64,000 nucleotides of DNA from Amyelois transitella (GCF_032362555.1 NC_083513.1:3410001-3474000), one strand, 5' to 3'. Counted from the stretch's first letter, positions 12,416 to 25,470 are shown. A program made the numbers and translations. The notes: generated by a model not told the origin, from the sequence alone.

Positions 12416-13053
12416 GTTTTCCAAGAAACATACATGTTATGTACTTGGGTAAATAGTTGTTTTTTTTTCCAAAGTAGTCGTTTACATACAACGTTGTTTT
12501 ACTGTGACGGGCGACAGCTCCGCCTACTAGCAGCGTGTGGTTCAACACGCATTTTGTCGATTTAGGGTTCTGTAGACGTAATGTTTCACCCTTGCCCAGG
12601 TCTTTCATAATAATTTGTAAGTGCATATAGATCATTAATTAATTTAACGATCGCATTTCAATAAAGTGTAAAATTTTACAGGCAGTAGCAAATATTATCA
12701 ATTTTCATGAACTCACAAACTGTATCTAGGTATCTAAGAAAAGTAAAACCACCTACCAACCATTCACAGTTGCTTACAATATGTATAAATTTATTATGAA
12801 ATGATGTACAACCATGGAATCTTACTATATGCGTCCAACCCAGTTTTAGGCAAAAATTTTTATCCACGTGCCCGTTCAACTCAAAACTTTTACATTAAAC
12901 AACAAAGAGTGGGCGGTTTAAATTATAATGGTGTCAATCATAACCACTCCTATGCATATTAATTCAAAATTTCCATTAATAAAGGTATTCAATTTTAATA
13001 CAGACACACGTTCCAAATATTATTAGTTATAGCTTTCACGTGAATTAGTAATA

Positions 13054-16000
13054 ATGACGGCAACAATCATAGAGCGTATAAAATCTGAAGAAAAAGCCGA
13101 AATTCATACTGAATTTGAAAAAACTGAAAAACCATTAGATGATGTGCTTCTAAAAACTGGTATAGGTACCGACTTCACCTACAAACATGAAATAGTTTGG
13201 ATAAATGCGATCTTACTAATGACTCTAAATATTTTTGGTTTATGGGGTCTTCTGCGTCTAATAACGGGAAAAAATTATCTCAAAACTTTTTTATGGGGTA
13301 AGTTAATGTGTATTATAATTCAATATGATAAAAAGTCCTAAAACTAAAATTCTCAAAATAAATTGATAACGCTGATATTGTGTGTGCACAAGACAATTTC
13401 AAGATTTAGGGCGCTAGCGATTTCATGACTACATTTGAGCTAAAAGGCAAAATTATATACATTACTACCAGTATATACGAGTACGTAGATATAATCCCTA
13501 TGATCCTTGCGAAAAATATACCGATCATTTCACGAGTGCCTTCTACTGGTTGAATTCAAAACACCAACATAAATTTCTAGGCAAATTCAGTTCATGAACC
13601 TGAATAATTTTTCATACAAATCCGAAATGAAAAATATTTTTGCCGTTTGTTACAAACGAGCGCTCAGCTACAGCTAAATTTTAAGAAACTTTAGAATTTA
13701 AATGTGGTGCGACTATAATTTCTTTTATCTTTTAAGTTCTGCTTAAACTTTGTTTTCTTTTATCCGTTAGACAGAATAAGAAGTGAGATATCGTCAATTG
13801 AATACCGCAGTCTCTATTGTGGTTACTTGAAAATTTCATCCTCACTTGATTCTTTTATATAGCATTTCCCAACACCAGATAGCAATTCAGATTTATTTTC
13901 AGAAGATAATCTGTTTGATGTAGTAATTGTGTGTTTTCAGGTTTTTTTGTAGCTTATTTTGGTACAGAAGGGGTAACGATTGGAGCTCATCGACTGTTTA
14001 CTCATAAATCATTCAAAGCTAAGCCAATTCTTAGAGCTATTTTAATTTTTGGGCAAACTGTTGCTGGACAGGTGAGCGATAAACCAGATATTTTTTGTAA
14101 TTACTCATATAATATTAACTTAATAAGCTGTATTGAAATTTTGTTGCAGAACAGATTATATGTACATTTATATGAAAATTCCCAAAAGGATAGGAAGAAA
14201 CTGAACTTTTTACTTATTACAAACCAAGCATATGTACTTTTTTGCTTTATCTACATACTTTCAAAAGATCTCTTCAAGAGAACTCTTTCCCTGAATAGTA
14301 GGCAGAGTTTATCTGCATTTTTTCACTTTTCATGATACGTTTTCAATATCCATGAGAAAACTACAGAAGATATTGAGATTTAATTTGTTTTAGAATTCAG
14401 TATATGTTTGGAGTCGAGACCACCGCCTGCACCACCGCTACACTGACACTGATGGAGACCCGCACAACTCTAAACGAGGTTTTTTCTTTTCTCACATGGG
14501 ATGGTTAATTATGAAAAAACATCCATTAGTCATGAAGCTGGGAAAGAACATCGATATGAGTGACTTAAAAGCTGACAGGATGATTATGTTTCAAAAAAAG
14601 TAAATATTTATTTAAACTTTATTAAAAAACCAATGTTTACATAATGGATTTAATGCTCATTATCTGACTGTCAAGATATCAAATATGTCAACATCCTCAT
14701 ATTATATTCAGTTTTTATATTCTGGCAAGAGTATGTTCACAATAAAATTGATTCCATATTTCCAAATTAAAATTTTACCGCAAAATGTTAATGTTTTCAG
14801 ATACTTCTTTCCACTATACTTAATCTTCGCGTTCCTGATACCCGTTTGGATTCCAATAGCGTATTTCAATGAGACATGGCTGAACTCATTACTTTGTTGT
14901 TATTTCTTTCGCTACACCCTGAGTCTACATGGCACATGGCTTGTTAACAGCGCTGCGCATCTTTATGGGACTAGGCCTTATGATAAGTGAGTACCTATTG
15001 AATCTATAGAATCTAGCTACATAAAATTATATAAAGATTTAAGCACCTATAGGTTTATGTTAGTTTTTCTAAACATACAAACGTTTGCAATATATGTAAG
15101 GGAAATTATGAATATACATTTAAGACCTTGTTGTTCGCAAATAATAATTTGAATTTGAAATTATTTCTTATAAGCATATTTTGTATTCATTTAGATACAT
15201 CACAAAGTAAATAAAAGTCAACGGACCCCAAGCCCTCGAAACATTGTGGCGGAGGATGTAATTGAGTAAATTTTTCGATTTTTTTTTCCATATAACAAAA
15301 CCAAAACAGAAATATCAACCTTAAGCCGTAGAATTTGGATTTGATGGTTGGCTCATATTTTCGGATTACTGAACTATTATCTCATGAATTATAGGTCTTT
15401 CATGAGATATTCCTTGACCTACGCTGATTATTGCACTTGACTAGAAATAAGTATGATCTTATGATCTGGCTTGTTATTATTTTAGGAATCTGCAGCCAGT
15501 AGAGTCATGGTTCGTGTCTTTTATAAGTCTTGGTGAGGGCTGGCACAACTACCACCACGCGTTCCCGTGGGACTACAAGGCTGCGGAACTGACCATGCAC
15601 TTCAACCTGACAGCCACCTTCATAAGATTTTTCGAAAAGATCGGTTGGGCGTACGACTTGAAAAGTGTTTCACCAGAAATGGTAAATCGACTTAGTAACA
15701 TTTTTTTTTATTCTAAAAGTGCTATTAAATTGGTATTCTGTATTAAGGCGATGGGCTAGCGCTAGGCTAGCCTATAGCTGGCTAGCGTCTTTGCGAGACT
15801 TTTGGCTCCGTCTACCTCGTGAAGAATAAGGACGTGATTATATTTGTGTATATTTTTGTTCTTTGTTTTAATTTATGATGCAAATGCGACAATTGATAAT
15901 CAGTTGCCACGATGAATATGATAACCTAGTTTATATCTTCCAAAACCGTATTTAACTTTTATACTCTATTATTATTCTATAAAATTAATATGGCTCATTA

Positions 16001-16215
16001 TTTTCTTCTAGGTTACAAATAGGATCTTAAGGACGGGAGATGGTACCCACTATGAACTTGGAGACGAAGAATTGAAGAAAGCGGTAACCGCTAATGGAAT
16101 CTTACATCCATTAAATCCAAGTTACAATGTCACATATAAAGCACCTGAAATAAAACTTAAACCTGAAGGACTGCCATTGTTCCACGAGAAGGATGTTCTC
16201 AAACAAGACAAATAA
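13054..16215 (+). CDS. DesB, chimeric acyl-CoA desaturase (6 exons)
   Basis: Intact 388-aa desaturase with exons 13054-13297, 13941-14071, 14394-14599, 14801-14986, 15486-15681 and 16012-16215. All four histidine boxes are present: HRLFTH (98-103), HRLHH (135-139), NSAAH (243-247) and HNYHH (276-280). It is a mosaic. The 5' flank, exon 1 (MTATIIERIKSEEK), intron 1 and the start of exon 2 are identical to DesC, with the DesC base at 13964. From 14050 on it is identical to DesA. Intron 1 carries about 155 bp (13671-13825) shared with DesC and missing from DesA. It should therefore be expressed like DesC but make a DesA-type catalytic domain. If the assembly is right this is a working recombinant gene; the alternative is an assembly duplication. 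Confidence 0.92.
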
Positions 16216-19200
16216 TAAATTGCGAATGTGGTATATTTGTAAAGCAAGAAAATAGTTATAGCAAACTGCAGTTCGCCAATCCGTTTCCACCTGCAACTAG
16301 TATCACAATAATATGAAAATCAAAAAAAAATATTTGAGTATTCATAATATTAATCTTGTTAAAATAATTATATTTCACCACATCTTAATTGTGCTTACAA
16401 TAAATTGTACATTGGTCGTACCTATAAGGTTTTCTAAATATCTTAAGAGTACAAAACGTTTCTCGAACTAGTCACCATATTACCATGTCAATTTGTTTTA
16501 TGGCTTATTGAATCGTTTTTGAAGTAAATAAAATTATCTAATATTTTAGATATTGTTATTTACTATGCAAATCAGAACTTTTTTACAAATTTTACTAGTT
16601 GAATTAAACAGTCAACCTCTAGGTTAAACAGCGAGGAAAAATTTGATAAATGGAAATTGGACGTAATTATGTTAGCTATTAAACGTTAGACTCATTAACG
16701 AAAAGCATGTTATGCAGTTAAATGTACCAGTGACTTTCTTACATACATACATACATAAAATCACGCCTCTTTCCCGGAGGGGTAGGCAGAGACTACCAGT
16801 GACTTTCTTACTTAGAAAAAATAATATTATTAACGTTATTAAAATTATTTCAGAACTTATTATTTAAATTAATAAGCATGATTATTTCACAAATGTGATT
16901 ATGTGTATAAATTTACTTAATGGATAGGCCTTTCAAAATCATAGTATTCACAGACCGTTTTCAAACATTATAACGTCTTGCTTTCGGTGCGCGAATGTGA
17001 AAACCATATAGGATTCTCCTTACTCCGCACTGTATATATACAAAATTTCATGAAGATAGCTCCATTGGTATTGACGTAAAAAAGAAAAAACATCGTGGTA
17101 TCGAAATTAAAGTAGACAACATACATACTTACATGTGATCACGTCTATATCCCTTGCGGGGTAGACAGAGCCAACAGGCTTGAAAAGACTGAATAGCCAC
17201 GATTGACTGATTTTCGCTTATATTTATATGTTATAGGTATTATGTCGTACAATGATAAATGACTTTGAATTTTAAATTTCGTAACTTATTTGCAGGCAAA
17301 CTCATGCCTTGAGTTCATTCAAATGTCGATAACTTTTTTTTCAGTAAACCGACTTTGATGAAACAAACTTTAAATAATTTTCTGAGTTAAAACAAAGCAA
17401 TTAGTGAAAGTTTCAAGTAAATCGGTTCAGTACTTTCGGAGATAATCGTGATCATACATACAGACAAATAGACAGACAGACAGACAAGAAATTTAAAAAA
17501 ATATATTTTTGCTTTCTATTATTCATTCTAAGTGTCCCTCTATCCATTTCAGTCAAAAATACTAAATGTACAGACAAAATATTTTTACTATTTTATTATA
17601 TGTATAGATTAGTATGGACTATACAGAGTTATGCCGGGGTAAAGTGTCAATGATAGATCTGCATTAGAGACGAGAAATAAAGAAAGTAACAATATAAATT
17701 TACCATATCACGTTTTTACCCCTGACAGCGTAGTCAAAGCAAATAATCACAACACTATTAGGTAAGTAAAACCACAGGACGCCCACGTTAGAATGGCTTG
17801 ATAACGTGAAATACAATGATAGTGACAGGTTTCTAAAATAAGATTCCAAGGTTTCCTTTACAAAACTGCGTGGGAAGAGATGCAGCTGGCACATATTAAT
17901 TTATTTACTAGCTGAAGCCCACGATTTCGTTTCCTTGGCTGAATGAATTTGTCTTTATATTTCCCATAGTTTAGCTGGGCCATTAAGACTGCAACAAGTG
18001 TTCCAGAACTTTTTCTGATGAACTATAAAAATCATATATTTGGATCACCTGATACAACCTGATGATCCTTTCTATATTACTTACAGTTTAGCTGGACCAT
18101 CATGGTTCTCCATCAGGTGTTTCAGTTTTTAAAATAATTTCTAGCCTACTCTACATGATGCCCAGGCTAAATAGCTAATGAAGGTGTGAAATTACACACA
18201 CACACATGCATTATGTTGTCCTTTTATTATTAGACCAACATGGAAGTTTGTATGAGTAAAATGCTGCTCTAATTGCATTTTACGGTTACATGGTATTGAG
18301 ATGAGATGGAGTGATGTAAAGTTTCGGGAACCACACGGTATTAGGTATAGGCAGTAACAAAAAACTATATGGACTTTAAAAAAAAAAAATACTGAAATGA
18401 CATTTCAGTATTTGTTTTCCAAGAAACATACATGTTATGTACTTGGGTAAATAGTTGTTTTTTTTTCCAAAGTAGTCGTTTACATACAACGTTGTTTTAC
18501 TGTGACGGGCGACAGCTCCGCCTACTAGCAGCGTGTGGTTCAACACGCATTTTGTCGATTTAGGGTTCTGTAGACGTAATGTTTCACCCTTGCCCAGGTC
18601 TTTCATAATAATTTGTAAGTGCATATAGATCATTAATTAATTTAACGATCGCATTTCAATAAAGTGTAAAATTTTACAGGCAGTAGCAAATATTATCAAT
18701 TTTCATGAACTCACAAACTGTATCTAGGTATCTAAGAAAAGTAAAACCACCTACCAACCATTCACAGTTGCTTACAATATGTATAAATTTATTATGAAAT
18801 GATGTACAACCATGGAATCTTACTATATGCGTCCAACCCAGTTTTAGGCAAAAATTTTTATCCACGTGCCCGTTCAACTCAAAACTTTTACATTAAACAA
18901 CAAAGAGTGGGCGGTTTAAATTATAATGGTGTCAATCATAACCACTCCTATGCATATTAATTCAAAATTTCCATTAATAAAGGTATTCAATTTTAATACA
19001 GACACACGTTCCAAATATTATTAGTTATAGCTTTCACGTGAATTAGTAATAATGACGGCAACAATCATAGAGCGTATAAAATCTGAAGAAAAAGCCGAAA
19101 TTCATACTGAATTTGAAAAAACTGAAAAACCATTAGATGATGTGCTTCTAAAAACTGGTATAGGTACCGACTTCACCTACAAACATGAAATAGTTTGGAT

Positions 19201-19962
19201 AAATGCGATCTTACTAATGACTCTAAATATTTTTGGTTTATGGGGTCTTCTGCGTCTAATAACGGGAAAAAATTATCTCAAAACTTTTTTATGGGGTAAG
19301 TTAATGTGTATTATAATTCAATATGATAAAAAGTCCTAAAACTAAAATTCTCAAAATAAATTGATAACGCTGATATTGTGTGTGCACAAGACAATTTCAA
19401 GATTTAGGGCGCTAGCGATTTCATGACTACATTTGAGCTAAAAGGCAAAATTATATACATTACTACCAGTATATACGAGTACGTAGATATAATCCCTATG
19501 ATCCTTGCGAAAAATATACCGATCATTTCACGAGTGCCTTCTACTGGTTGAATTCAAAACACCAACATAAATTTCTAGGCAAATTCAGTTCATGAACCTG
19601 AATAATTTTTCATACAAATCCGAAATGAAAAATATTTTTGCCGTTTGTTACAAACGAGCGCTCAGCTACAGCTAAATTTTAAGAAACTTTAGAATTTAAA
19701 TGTGGTGCGACTATAATTTCTTTTATCTTTTAAGTTCTGCTTAAACTTTGTTTTCTTTTATCCGTTAGACAGAATAAGAAGTGAGATATCGTCAATTGAA
19801 TACCGCAGTCTCTATTGTGGTTACTTGAAAATTTCATCCTCACTTGATTCTTTTATATAGCATTTCCCAACACCAGATAGCAATTCAGATTTATTTTCAG
19901 AAGATAATCTGTTTGATGTAGTAATTGTGTGTTTTCAGGTTTTTTTGTAGCTTATTTTGGTA
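13965..19962 (+). repeat. Second copy of the 5,998-bp direct duplication
   Basis: Partner of 7967-13964, directly adjacent to it. After this copy ends in exon 2 of DesC, the DesC 3' part diverges from DesA and DesB by substitutions and indels. Confidence 0.9.
16216..19051 (+). other. Spacer between DesB and DesC
   Basis: The same content as 10218-13053 at an offset of 5,998, including the repeat B insertion (16743-16793) with its target duplication, the repeat A fragment, the non-LTR fragments and the hairpin (18387-18413). No gene is seen. Confidence 0.75.
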
Positions 19963-22246
19963 CAGAAGGGGTAACGATTGGAGCTCATCGACTGTTTACT
20001 CATAAATCATTCAAAGCTAAGCCAATTCTTAGAGCTATTTTAATTTTAGGGCAAACTGTTGCTGGACAGGTGAGCGATAAACCAGATATTTTTTGTAATT
20101 ACTCATATAATATTAACTTAATAAGCTGAATGCATGCAGAACAGATATATGTACATTTATATGAAAATTCCCAAAAGGAAAGTTATTACGAACCTAGCAT
20201 ATGCATTTTTGCTTGCTTTATCTACATACTTTCAAAAGAACTCTTTCCCGGAAGAGTAGGCAGAGTTTATCTGCACTTTTTTACTTTTCATGATATTTCT
20301 TTTACATTATCTATATCCATGAGATAACTACAGAAGATATTGAGGTTTAATTTGTTTTAGAATTCAGTATATACTTGGTGTCGAGACCACCGCCTGCACC
20401 ACCGCTACACTGACACTGATGGAGACCCGCACAACTCTAAACGAGGTTTTTTCTTTTCTCACATGGGATGGTTAATTATGAAAAAACATCCATTAGTCAT
20501 GAAGCTGGGAAAGAACATCGATATGAGTGACTTAAAAGCTGACAGGATGATTATGTTTCAAAGAAAGTAAATATTTATTTAAACTTTATTGGAAAAACAA
20601 TGTTTACAAAATGGATTTAATGATTTAATTATCTGACTGTCAAGATATTATATATGTCAATTTCCTCATATTATTTTCAGTTTTTATATTCTGGCAGGAG
20701 TATGTACACCTGTATGTAAAATTTTACCGCAAAATGTTAATGTTTTCAGATACTTCTTTCCACTATACTTTATCTTCGCGTTCCTGATACCCGTTTGGAT
20801 TCCAATAGCGTATTTCAATGAGACATGGCTGAACTCATTACTTAGTTGTTATTTCTTGCGCTACACCCTGAGTCTACATGGCACATGGCTTGTTAACAGC
20901 GCTGCGCATCTTTATGGGACTAGGCCTTATGATAAGTGAGTACCTATAGAATCTTTAGAACCTACTTACATAAAATTATATAAAGATATTAAGCACCAAT
21001 AGGTTTATGTTAGTTTTTCTAAACATATAAACGTTTGCAATATCCGTTAGGGAAATTATGAATATCTGTTATATACATTTAAGACCTTGTTGTTCTCATA
21101 TTATACAAATAATTTGGGTTTGATGGCTGGCTCATATTTTCGGATTACTGAACTATTATCATCAGGAAACGGATATCTCATGAATGATAGGGCATTCATG
21201 AGATAGTCCTGATTATATATTCTATATTCCTTGACCTACGCTGTTTATTGCACTTGACTAGAAATAAGTATGATCATAATTATTGTTATTATTTTAGGTA
21301 TCTGCAGCCAGTAGAGTCATGGTTCGTGTCTTTTATAAGCCTTGGCGAGGGCTGGCACAACTACCACCACGCGTTCCCTTGGGACTACAAGGCTGCGGAA
21401 CTAACCATGCACTTCAACCTGTCAGCCACTTTCATAAGATTTTTTGAAAAGATCGGTTGGGCGTACGACTTAAAAAGTGTTACACCAGATATGGTAAATT
21501 GACATAGTAACATTTTTTTTTTTTTGTTATTTTAGAAGTGCTAATAAATTGAGATTCTGTATTAAGGCGATGGGCTAGATACCTATTTTGCACCATGTAG
21601 GGGAGCGTGACCTTTCTCTTTGCGAGACTTTTGACTCCGTCTATCTCATGAAGTATAAGGGCGTGATTATATTTGTGTATGTTTTTGTTCTTTATTTCAA
21701 TTTATGATGCTATAGCAACAATTGATAATTAGGTTATTACGATGAGTATGATTACCTAGATTATATCTTCCAAACCGTATTTTACTTTTATACTCTACTA
21801 GAGGCCGCCCGCGACTTCGTCCGCATGGAAACCCTATCAATCCCGCGGGAACTCTGGGATAAAAAGTAGCCTATGTGTTATTCTGGGTCTTCAGCTACCT
21901 ACATACCAAATTTCATGGTAATCGGTTCAGTAGTTTTTGCGTGAAAGAGTAACAAACATCCATACAAACTTTCGCCTTTATAATAGTAGTAGGATAGGAT
22001 TATTATTCTATAAAATTATTATGGCTTATTATTTTCTTCTAGGTAACAAATAGGATCTTAAGAACGGGAGATGGTACCCACTATGAACTTGGAGACGAAG
22101 AATCGAAGAAAGCGGTAACCGCTAATGGAATCTTACATCCATTAAATCCAAGTTACAATGTCATATATAAAGCACCCGAAATAAAACTTAAACCTGAAGG
22201 ACTGCCATTGTTCCACGAGAAGGATGTTCTCAAACTAGAAAAATAA
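19052..22246 (+). CDS. DesC, acyl-CoA desaturase (6 exons)
   Basis: Intact 388-aa desaturase with exons 19052-19295, 19939-20069, 20361-20566, 20750-20935, 21298-21493 and 22043-22246. The boxes HRLFTH, HRLHH, NSAAH and HNYHH are at the same positions as in DesA. Exon 1 and the 5' flank are the same sequence as DesB. Exons 2-6 differ from DesA at few sites, such as ILILGQ for ILIFGQ, TWCRDHR for VWSRDHR and the tail VLKLEK for VLKQDK. Exon 5 is closer to DesE (5 differences by my count) than to DesA (11). Intron 5 carries a 202-bp insertion absent from DesA and DesB. Family function is certain; substrate and bond position are not readable. Confidence 0.95.
21798..21999 (+). repeat. RTE-like 3'-end element, 202 bp, in intron 5 of DesC
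   Basis: Starts near ctagaggccgcccgcgactt and ends with gtagtaggatagga. It contains atcggttcagtagtttttgc and aaagagtaacaaacatcc, which are common in lepidopteran RTE 3' ends or SINEs derived from them. DesA and DesB have an uninterrupted sequence at the same site, so both ends of the insertion are exact. Confidence 0.75.
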
Positions 22247-23045
22247 TAAAATTGCAAGTGTGGTATATTTGTGAAGTAAGAAAATAGTTATAGCTAACTG
22301 CAGGTAGCCAATTTTTTTGCACCTGCAATTAGTATCTCAATAATTAGAAAATATTTTATTTTTCATAACATTAAATATTATTCTGTTTAAATAATTTTCT
22401 TTCACCACAACTTAATTGTGCTTACAATAAATTGTGCTTTGGTCGTATAAAGTTTTCTATATATTATCAAGAGTACAAAACGTTTCTCTAACTAGTCGCC
22501 ATTTTACCATTTCAATTTGTTTTATGGCTACGTTTTATGTATTGAATCCTTTTTGTAGTAAATAAAAATAATGTTTATGATCTTGTTATTTACAATGTAT
22601 ATACGAATTTTCTTCACAAATTTTACTAGTTGAAAAATATAAAGATCTTACGTTGCTATCAACATAGTTTGAGTTCCTGTTTTATATACATACCCACTTT
22701 GCTTTGTTTCACATCGCAATTTTTATACATTTAAATGTCATTAAATAAAGCTGCTAATATATCTGGCAGGTTATCTGCTAAGCTTAGCTGAAATCTGGCT
22801 TATGAAACTACACTGTGTATATTTTAAGTCTCCCAAGCAGTGGTAAGCGTTTATAAAAAATATTAAACATATGAAAATAATTCACGGAAAAATACAATTT
22901 GTATAAAAAGGAAATTTTTTTATTTTTACTTCACGATACTACTGTCCCTAAACCTTACTTTGTAGTATTTATCAATAGGTTTTAATTATAATGATAACAG
23001 CCAAATATCATTAATTTTAGCTTAACAATTAGTAATTGATGAGTC
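22247..23045 (+). other. Spacer between DesC and DesD
   Basis: The first 400 bases align with the 3' flank of DesA up to ttttactagttgaa near 22635, where the older duplication unit ends. The remainder is AT-rich and unassigned, and presumably holds the DesD promoter. Confidence 0.6.
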
Positions 23046-25470
23046 ATGACAGCAACATTAACAGAAGATTTTAAATCTGAAGGAATCACCGAAATTAATA
23101 CCAAAAGTAAATTAACCCAAGGTGATTCTATAGAAGAAGTAATAGGAACCGATTATACCTATAAACATGAAATCATCTGGAAAAATGTAGTCGGGTTCAT
23201 GGTGCTCCACTTATTTGGTTTATGGGGTTTAGTGCGACTCATAACAGGAAATATTTATCTTAAAACTTTTCTATGGGGTAAGTTTATTATACTTCAACAG
23301 CATTTAAATCGTGGTAAAGAAGGTTAAGATTTCGTAAATACCATTAACAAATTGGAATATGATTTGAGTGTCGGAATAAGGCCCAAATATATTGAGGCCA
23401 GATGTAAAGCGGGGCGACCTGATGGAAAAAATGTATTGGTATGGTTATAAATCAATGATTATAGTAATATCTTACCAGCTTTTATGTAATACTTATAAAA
23501 ATCTTTTACAATTTTAAGCTTCGTTTTTAAATCAAAATTGCCAATCCATAAATACGAGTATATATATTTTTTTATTTATTCATATTTCACATAAGTCAGT
23601 TAATCACTATAAATATGAATTCTCTCGTCCACATTTTTATTCTAAGTTTGGATATTTGTGAACTTAACGTTGTTAAAGGAAATGCTGCAGTGCAGTTTGT
23701 TACCGCTTCTTCTGACGCTTTGGAAGCGGCAGTAAACTTAGTTTTAAGTAATTTATTTGATGTCAACCAAAATCGTGTGATGTTGAAGTGTACCATAATA
23801 ATGAATAAAAGTTTTGAATTTAAAACGAATTGAAGCAAAACCTGATATCGGTCTGTTTTCAGCATGTTTTGTAGCTTACTTCGGATCAGAAGGAGTGACA
23901 ATTGGAGCTCATCGGCTGTTCACTCACAAATCGTTCAAGGCCAAGCCTATTCTCAGATTTTGCCTAATTTTAATGCAAACAGTTGCAGGGCAGGTGAGAT
24001 TGTCATTATTTTTTAAATACTTACTGCAGTAATTGCCGGTGTGTATTGATTGAATATATTATGTTTCATAAAAAAAGACGTTTTATTCTAGAATTCTGTA
24101 TTCCATTGGTGTCGGGATCACCGCCTTCATCATCGCTACACTGACACTGACGGAGACCCTCACAACTCTAGACGAGGCTTTTTCTTCTCTCACATGGGAT
24201 GGTTGATGACAAAAAAACATCCTCTTATTACGAAGCTGGGAAGTAAACTTGACTTTAGCGACTTACAAGCTGATTGGATGATAATTTATCAAAAAAAGTA
24301 AGTAGGTAATCAACTCCTATTATATCTGTTTTCTTGCCTCCTAGCAAAAGAGTTTTGCTTACCTTACTTTTGTGTACTTTAAAATATAAAAGTGGTTCTT
24401 TCTTTTTCAGGTACTTTCTTCAAATATACTTTTTCGTCGCATTTTTGATACCGGTTTGGGTTCCAGTATCGTATTTGAATGAGTCTTGGTTGAATTCTAT
24501 TTTATGTTGTTATTTTTTTCGCTACATTGTGTCTCTACACTGCACGTGGCTTATCAATAGCGCTGGACATCTTTATGGAACTAGGCCGTATGATAAGTAA
24601 GTCAACCATCAGTGCAGTTTTTACAGATCCAAAATAATCTCAAAATGTACTGTAAATACGAGTATAAATACTATCCTAAGACCTGTGCATATAGATCAAA
24701 ATATAACTTAACCGATTTTGGATTCAAGGAATCAACTAATAACATGTTCTGAAGCTTAATGCACGAAATAGGCCTTTAAAATAATGATCATTAGTATGAC
24801 ACCATATTGTTTTTTCTAATTTCAGGACTCTTCTGCCTGTTGAGTCTTGGTTCGTGTCACTGATCAGCCTTGGCGAGGGCTGGCACAACTACCACCACGT
24901 GTTCCCTTGGGACTACAAGGCTGCGGAACTGACAATGCAGTTCAACTTGTCAGCGACTTTCATCAGATTTTTTGAGAAGATCGGCTGGGCGTACGACTTG
25001 AAGAGTGTTTCGCCGGAAATGGTACTTACAACAAATCAAAGTAGATAGTTTCAATTTAGACTCTATCGGATCGTTTTTGTGCAATATTTTCATCGCCCAG
25101 AATATCATGGTTGAAAACCATAATTTACTCTTTTACAAGCTCGAGTATACTTAATAAAAAGCATCTGTTAGCGGCCTTGATACCTAATGACTAATACCCC
25201 ACTGTCATAATTTTTCTTTTATCTATTAATTTACCATAAATTTATTTATTTATTTTCCAACAGGTAATAAATAGAATTATTAAGACCGGTGATGGTACCC
25301 ACAAAGAATTTGGTGACGAAGAATCGAAGAAAGCTGTTAAAGCAACCGGAATTCTACATCCATTAAATCCAACATACAATGTCACATATAAGATACCCGA
25401 AGTTAAACATAAAACCGAAGGACTGCCACTGTACCATGAAAAGGATGTTATCAAACACGCCTCCTTATAA
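23046..25470 (+). CDS. DesD, acyl-CoA desaturase (6 exons)
   Basis: Intact 385-aa desaturase with exons 23046-23277, 23863-23993, 24092-24297, 24411-24596, 24826-25021 and 25264-25470. The boxes are HRLFTH (94-99), HRLHH (131-135), NSAGH (239-243; Gly where the paralogues have Ala) and HNYHH (272-276), the last followed by VFPWDY. The signature region is TLLPVESW rather than NLQPVESW, and LHCTWLINS replaces LHGTWLVNS. It starts MTATLTEDF and ends KHASL. Introns 2 and 3 are short, about 100 bp each. The protein is clearly diverged from the DesA-C group but shares every intron position and phase with it. It belongs to the same ER desaturase family with unknown regioselectivity. Confidence 0.95.
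23650..23835 (+). repeat. Stem-loop retroelement tail in intron 1 of DesD
   Basis: Contains ccgcttc and gaagcgg as a 7-bp inverted repeat around ttctgacgcttt, then a short AT-rich tail ending near aataaaagttttgaattt. A related copy with the same stem is at 58135-58275. This resembles the 3' UTR hairpin of a non-LTR element. Confidence 0.5.

Larger units (their letters stand above)
10218..13053 (+). other. Spacer between DesA and DesB
   Basis: No gene is seen. Contents in order: 3' flank of DesA with AATAAA near 10529; the junction of the older duplication near 10605-10611; a 51-bp repeat B insertion (10745-10795); a non-LTR 3'-end-like segment (10925-11090); a repeat A fragment (11126-11203); a second non-LTR 3'-end-like segment with gacagacagacagac (11290-11500); a palindrome (12389-12415); and the conserved proximal 5' flank of DesB. 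All of it is repeated at 16216-19051. Confidence 0.7.
7967..13964 (+). repeat. First copy of a 5,998-bp direct duplication
   Basis: This block and 13965-19962 match at a constant offset of 5,998 with no indel and no substitution that I could find by line comparison. It runs from exon 2 of DesA, through its 3' part, the spacer and the 5' part of DesB, to exon 2 of DesB. The edge can be placed only to within 85 bp, because DesA and DesC are identical between positions 7966 and 8052. Confidence 0.9.
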
